Shown: piece by piece, positions 14,184 through 17,884 of the stretch | Position numbering within the stretch: the stretch's first letter is position 1 | Layout: every line of letters starts with the position of its first letter | Assembly: GCA_028290125.1 (NCBI GenBank) | Contig: JAQGKM010000152.1 | Location: 1 to 17,884, forward strand | Direction of reading: 5' to 3' | Length of the DNA: 17,884 nt | Origin: Hyphomicrobiales bacterium | GTDB taxonomy: Bacteria; Pseudomonadota; Alphaproteobacteria; Rhizobiales; Beijerinckiaceae | Made by a program: the position numbers and the translations under genes | The notes under the pieces: model-generated | Told to the model about the DNA's origin: nothing | Database searches by the model: none | What the model saw: only the letters and a program-made list of their open reading frames with translations

Positions 14184-15473
14184 ATGATCAGAAAGAATGC
14201 CCTCCTGAGGGCCTACGGCAGCGCGACGGCGATGTTCGCGCCGCTCGGCCCTGCCGTGCTCAACTGGCGCAAGCGACGCGGCAAGGAAGATGCGCGCCGT
14301 CTGCGCGAGCGTCTCGGCATTGCCGGCGCGCCGCGTCCGCAGGGGCCGCTCGCCTGGCTGCACGGCGCCAGCGTCGGCGAAGGCCTGGCGCTGCTGCCGC
14401 TCGTCGAGAAGCTGCGGGCGCGCGGCTTTCATGTGCTGGTCACCACCGGCACGGTGAGTTCGGCGCAGGTGCTGGCCGGCCGTCTGCCCGGCGGGGCGAT
14501 CCATCAATACATTCCGCTCGACGCGGCGCGCTACATGCGGCGCTTTCTCGATCACTGGCGGCCTGACCTCGTCATGCTGGCGGAATCGGAATTGTGGCCG
14601 AACCTCATCATGGAGGTGAAGCTGCGCAACCTGCCGCTGGTGCTCGTCAATGCGCGCCTGTCCGAGCGATCCTTCCAGCGCTGGCAGCGCCTGCCCGGCT
14701 TCATCTCGGCCCTGCTCGGGGGCATCGACCTCTGCCTCGCGCAATCGCGCGACGATGCGGCTCGTCTGATGATGCTCGGCGCGCCGCGTGTTCAGGTCGC
14801 CGGCAACCTGAAATTCGATGTGCCGGCGCCGCCCGTCAACGCCGACAAGCTCGCCGACCTGTCCGCCATGGTCGGCCCCCGCCCGGTGTGGGTCGCGGCT
14901 TCGACACATGCCGGCGAGGAAGAGATTGCGCTGTCGGTCCATCGGCATCTGCTGAAGAAATTCCCCAACCTGCTGACCATCATCGTGCCGCGCCACGCGC
15001 AACGCGGCGCCGACATCGCCACGCTGGCGATCGCCAACGGCCTCGCGACGGGCCTGCGCTCGCGCGGCGATCAACCCGGCTCCTTCACGGGCGTCTACAT
15101 CGCCGACACGATGGGCGAACTCGGGCTGTTCTATCGCGTCGCGAGCATCGTTTACCTGGGCAAGTCAATGGTCGCGCAGGGCGGACAGAACCCGATCGAG
15201 CCTGCAAAGCTCGGCGCCGCGATCCTGCACGGGCCGCATGTCGCGAATTTTCAGGAGGTCTATCGGACGCTCGACGACGCGCGCGGCGCCATCGAGGTCG
15301 GCGACGCCGACACGCTGGCGCGCACGCTGTCGCTCTTGCTGTCCGACACGGCCCTGCTGCGCAAGACGGCGCGCGCCGCAGCGGAAGCCGTCGATGGCCT
15401 CGGCGGCGCGACGTCCAACACGCTGTCCGCCCTCGAGCCCTGGTTCATGCATCTGCGACTGGAGCAGCGCTGA
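14184..15473 (+). CDS. waaA: 3-deoxy-D-manno-octulosonic acid (Kdo) transferase
   Basis: Transfers Kdo from CMP-Kdo to the lipid A precursor at the cytoplasmic face of the inner membrane. 429 residues, a GT-B fold glycosyltransferase (GT30). Visible motifs are LAWLHGASVGEG (about 57-68, with the catalytic Glu at about 66), VTTGTVSSAQV, IPLDAARYMRRFLDHWRPDL, AESELWPNLI, GNLKFD, and in the C-terminal half AASTHAGEEE, IIVPRHAQR, IADTMGELGLFY and GGQNPIEPAKLG. The first part lacks a strong membrane anchor but MFAPLGPAVLNW is hydrophobic. The ATG at 14184 is preferred to the adjacent GTG at 14181; AGGG lies about ten bases upstream. The stop shares one base with the lpxK start (TGATG). Confidence 0.96.
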   Translation: MIRKNALLRAYGSATAMFAPLGPAVLNWRKRRGKEDARRLRERLGIAGAPRPQGPLAWLHGASVGEGLALLPLVEKLRARGFHVLVTTGTVSSAQVLAGRLPGGAIHQYIPLDAARYMRRFLDHWRPDLVMLAESELWPNLIMEVKLRNLPLVLVNARLSERSFQRWQRLPGFISALLGGIDLCLAQSRDDAARLMMLGAPRVQVAGNLKFDVPAPPVNADKLADLSAMVGPRPVWVAASTHAGEEEIALSVHRHLLKKFPNLLTIIVPRHAQRGADIATLAIANGLATGLRSRGDQPGSFTGVYIADTMGELGLFYRVASIVYLGKSMVAQGGQNPIEPAKLGAAILHGPHVANFQEVYRTLDDARGAIEVGDADTLARTLSLLLSDTALLRKTARAAAEAVDGLGGATSNTLSALEPWFMHLRLEQR

Positions 15474-16462
15474 TGCGCGCCCCCGCTTTCTGGCAGCGGG
15501 GGACGCCGGGCGCATGGGCGCGTCTGCTACAACCGCTGTCGATGATCTACGGCGCGATTTCCGGGCGCCGCATGGCGCGCCCGGGCGTGCACGCGACGGC
15601 GCCAATTCTGTGCATCGGGAATTTCACCGCCGGCGGCGCCGGCAAGACGCCAGCGGCGCTCGCCATTGCGCGCATCCTGCGCGACATGGGCGAAGCGCCG
15701 GCGTTTCTCTCGCGCGGGTTCGGCGGCGGCCTGTCGAGCGACGAGCCGCTGCAGGTCGATCCGTCGCTGCATGAGGCCGCCGATGTCGGCGACGAACCGC
15801 TGCTGCTGGCGCGCCGCGCGCCGGCTTTCATCTGCACCGACCGTGTCGCCGGCGCCGAGGCCGCGGCGCGCGCCGGCGCCAGCATCGTGGTGATGGACGA
15901 CGGCTTGCAGAACCCTTCGCTCCACAAGGATCTCGCGCTCGCGCTTGTCGATGGCGTGACCGGCATCGGCAACGGCCTGTGCCTGCCGGCAGGGCCGCTG
16001 CGCGCGCCGATGAGTGCGCAATGGCCGCGCACCGACGCGGTCGTGATCGTCGGCGCAGGCGCCGCCGGCGCACGCGTCGCCGAGATGGCGCTGAGCATGG
16101 GACGTGACGCGCTGCACGCGGAACTCGCGCCCGTCGACGGCGAGCGACTGCGCGGGCGGCGCGTCTTTGCTTTTGCAGGCATCGGGCGGCCGGAAAAATT
16201 TTTCGAAACGCTGCGCGGCTGTGGCGCGGAGCTCGTCGGCGTGCGCGCCTTCGACGATCATCAGATCTTCGAGCCCGAGGACCTGAGGCTGCTCGCCGCA
16301 GACGCGAAGGCAGCGCGCGCCGAGGTTCTTGTCACGACCGAGAAAGACGCCACCCGGATCGCGCCCGGCGCCCTGCCCGGGCTCGACGTGCTGAAGGTCG
16401 AAATGAAATTCGCCGATGAAGCGGCGCTGCGCGCGCTGCTCAGGCGCCTGAGGCGCGGATGA
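15473..16462 (+). CDS. lpxK: Tetraacyldisaccharide 4'-kinase
   Basis: Phosphorylates the 4' position of the lipid A disaccharide with ATP, at the inner membrane, just before WaaA acts. 329 residues. The N-terminal hydrophobic stretch ARLLQPLSMIYGAISGRR fits the membrane-bound segment, followed by the Walker A loop CIGNFTAGGAGKTPAALA (GGAGKT at about 54-59). FLSRGFGGGLSSDEPLQVD is the usual RGYGG-type region, and VVMDDGLQNP (D142, D143) is the DDGFQ motif with Phe replaced by Leu. FAFAGIGRPEKFF, FDDHQIFEPEDL and VTTEKDATRI complete the family blocks. Its start overlaps the waaA stop, so the two are translationally coupled. The 3' end overlaps the opposing DUF2093 gene by 23 bp. Confidence 0.96.
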   Translation: MRAPAFWQRGTPGAWARLLQPLSMIYGAISGRRMARPGVHATAPILCIGNFTAGGAGKTPAALAIARILRDMGEAPAFLSRGFGGGLSSDEPLQVDPSLHEAADVGDEPLLLARRAPAFICTDRVAGAEAAARAGASIVVMDDGLQNPSLHKDLALALVDGVTGIGNGLCLPAGPLRAPMSAQWPRTDAVVIVGAGAAGARVAEMALSMGRDALHAELAPVDGERLRGRRVFAFAGIGRPEKFFETLRGCGAELVGVRAFDDHQIFEPEDLRLLAADAKAARAEVLVTTEKDATRIAPGALPGLDVLKVEMKFADEAALRALLRRLRRG

Positions 16463-16667
16463 CACCAAGCCGCTTCAGCTTGGCTTCGGGCGAGGCGTAG
16501 GCCTCCTGCCGGTCGACATCCCAATAGCGCAGATCGTCCACCGGGATCGGTTCGCCCGTCACCGCGCAACGGACGAAGGAGCCGGGACGCAGCACGCGAA
16601 AATCGCCGTCGAGGAACTCGATCTGGGCTTCGCCAGCCGGCATGGGGCGTCGTTCGAAACGGTTCAT
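16440..16667 (-). CDS. DUF2093-family small protein
   Basis: 75 residues, starting MNRFERRPMPAGEAQIEFLD. The family core is clear: IEFLDGDFRVLRPGSFVRCAVTGEPIPVDDLRYWDVDRQEAYASPEA. It has one cysteine (VRCAVTGE), no export signal and no membrane helix. Function is unknown. In Hyphomicrobiales it is a regular neighbour of lpxK; here it is on the opposite strand and its last 23 bp lie within the lpxK coding region. The ATG at 16667 gives the normal family start and has GGAG and CAGG elements upstream; an earlier in-frame ATG at about 16715 would add a non-conserved acidic leader. Confidence 0.85.
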   Translation of the reverse strand: MNRFERRPMPAGEAQIEFLDGDFRVLRPGSFVRCAVTGEPIPVDDLRYWDVDRQEAYASPEAKLKRLGVIRASGA

Positions 16668-16752
16668 GGGCCTGTCGCCTGCTCCCTCGTGTTGTGCGTC
16701 ACCATCGTCGTGCATAGCCCGAAAGCGGCTTTCGCGCCATGCAAAAAGCCGT

Positions 16753-17884
16753 TCAGGGCAGCCCCGGTTCCCTCTCGCGGACGGGTTCATCGCTCGGCTC
16801 GACGAGCGGCGCGGAGCCGGTCGGCAGCCGCACCACCGTCACGGTGCAGGGCGCTTCCGCCACCACCTGCGACGACACGCTGCCCAGATAGCGCCGCAGG
16901 TTCGAACTTGCCCGTGCGCAGATCAGGATCTGGTCGACGTTGTTGCTCTTGGCGAAGTCGATCAGCGCCGCCGCAGGGTCCGGATTTTCGAGCACATGGA
17001 ACGTCACCTCGCCGGTCGAAAGGCCGAGCGGGCGCGCCCATTCCTTCAGTTCGACGAGACGCGTGACGTGGATGTTGCGGCCCTCCGCATCGCGCGAATA
17101 ATTCAGCCCGACGCGATTGAGCTTCAACACATTGATGCAGGCGAGCCGCGCGCCGGGCACGAAATGCAGCACGCGCGCGGCCTCCTTGCGGAGCGCTTCC
17201 GCCAGCTGTTCCATGCCTTCGCTGAGATCGACGGCGGCCATCACGATGGGCGCGGCGTTGGTCGGCGCCTCCATCACCGCGCGCGGCTGTTCGACATCCG
17301 TCGCCGCCGAGCGGAACCGCCGCCGCATCGTCGTCACGAAGCCTGCGCGCTCCATGCGCTGAGCGCGTTCGGTGAGGCGCACCTCGTCGGGATGCTGGAG
17401 ATCGAAAAGCAGCTGCGCCGCAGTCGGATAACGCCGCGCGGGATCGGGCTCGAGGCAGCGCAGGATGATCTCCTGCAGCCACGGCGGAACATCGGGATTG
17501 AGCTGGCGCGGCGGCACGGGATCGCGCCACAGCCGCGCGCGCAGCGCCCGGTTGAATTTCGGAATGCCCCACGGCCGCACCTTGGTGGCGAAGTGGTAGA
17601 GCAGCACGCCGAGCGAGAAGATGTCGGAGCGCGGATCGGTGCGGTTGCGCAGCACCTGCTCGGGCGAGATGTAGGGGCCGGTGCCCATCGGCACGTGGAA
17701 TTCTTCTTCGAGCAGGTCCGGCAGCAGCAGATGCCGCGACAGTCCGAAATCGATCAACGCCGCCTCGCCGCTTTCGCGGATCATGATGTTGGATGGCTTG
17801 ATGTCGAGATGCAGCACGTTCTGGCGGTGCAGATCGACCAGCGCCGCAGCAATCTTCGCGCCGATCTGCGCGACGCGCGCGGGC
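16753..17884 (-). CDS. Serine/threonine protein kinase fused to a universal-stress domain, 5' end missing
   Basis: 376 residues are visible; the start and the ATP-binding N-lobe lie beyond the window. The fragment opens in the kinase C-lobe: VLHLDIKPSNIMI is the catalytic loop, with D27 and N32 (fragment numbering) but Leu in place of the usual Arg of HRD. LIDFGLSRH supplies the metal-binding DFG, YISPEQV replaces the APE motif, and DIFSLGVLLYHFATKVRPW is helix F. After a linker from about residue 150, APIVMAAVDLSEG starts a universal stress (Usp) domain that ends LGSVSSQVVAEAPCTVTVVR; the usual G-x2-G before it is not clear. No transmembrane segment is visible between the domains. It probably phosphorylates target proteins under stress; targets are unknown. 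It lies 85 bp upstream of DUF2093 on the same strand. Confidence 0.88.
   Translation of the reverse strand, partial: PARVAQIGAKIAAALVDLHRQNVLHLDIKPSNIMIRESGEAALIDFGLSRHLLLPDLLEEEFHVPMGTGPYISPEQVLRNRTDPRSDIFSLGVLLYHFATKVRPWGIPKFNRALRARLWRDPVPPRQLNPDVPPWLQEIILRCLEPDPARRYPTAAQLLFDLQHPDEVRLTERAQRMERAGFVTTMRRRFRSAATDVEQPRAVMEAPTNAAPIVMAAVDLSEGMEQLAEALRKEAARVLHFVPGARLACINVLKLNRVGLNYSRDAEGRNIHVTRLVELKEWARPLGLSTGEVTFHVLENPDPAAALIDFAKSNNVDQILICARASSNLRRYLGSVSSQVVAEAPCTVTVVRLPTGSAPLVEPSDEPVREREPGLP

Noticed and set aside
1..17884. CRISPR array, insertion sequence, prophage or defence system
   Set aside because: No regularly spaced repeats with unique spacers, no transposase, integrase, nuclease or toxin-antitoxin frame was seen on either strand.

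Overview
The window is GC-rich (about two thirds G+C by eye) chromosomal DNA from an alphaproteobacterium, most likely of the order Hyphomicrobiales (Rhizobiales). The basis is the gene content and order: plant-type glutamate-cysteine ligase, type II (APH-fold) homoserine kinase, the small families DUF4170, DUF2093 and DUF6101, the block CysQ-like phosphatase / DUF4170 / waaA / lpxK / DUF2093, a short piece resembling the N-terminus of rhizobial porins, and two styles of palindromic intergenic repeat common in this order. The genus cannot be fixed from sequence alone; nothing marks the window as plasmid or phage.

Layout. 1-839 (-): 3'-truncated thrB. 931-1056: a facing pair of REP-like palindromic repeats. 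1072-1983 (+): EamA-type exporter, convergent with ispH (1980-2930, -). 2975-3090: a second large inverted repeat. 3223-6473 (+): a translationally coupled pair, Kef-type cation/proton antiporter and MATE exporter. 6637-8054 (+): a secreted four-cysteine protein of unknown function coupled to ubiA. 8134-8307 (+): a 57-residue DUF1328 membrane protein, convergent with a DUF6101 protein (8345-8881, -) across a 17-bp tandem repeat. 9054-10433 (-) gshA, divergent from rsmE (10603-11352, +). 11459-11788 (+): short porin-like protein, convergent with an outer-membrane beta-barrel protein (11785-12705, -). 13004-16462 (+): CysQ-like phosphatase, DUF4170, waaA, lpxK. 16440-16667 (-): DUF2093. 16753-17884 (-): 5'-truncated Ser/Thr kinase fused to a universal-stress domain.

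Most genes are housekeeping: isoprenoid precursors (ispH) and ubiquinone (ubiA), threonine (thrB), glutathione (gshA), 16S rRNA methylation (rsmE), and lipid A-Kdo assembly (lpxK, waaA). Glutathione and the Kef antiporter may be functionally linked, since classical KefB/KefC are glutathione-gated, but the genes are 4 kb apart.

I see no CRISPR array, transposase, integrase, rRNA or tRNA, and no clearly new multi-gene system. The most interesting items are the REP-flanked exporter lying between ispH and thrB, the 17-bp repeat carrying two opposing stop codons, the CTAG stop codons shared by two convergent pairs, the porin-like mini-gene, the kinase-Usp fusion with an HLD catalytic loop, and the unknown small families around waaA-lpxK. 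No gene-free stretch exceeds 300 bp; the largest are 12706-13003 and 2931-3222, both described below.
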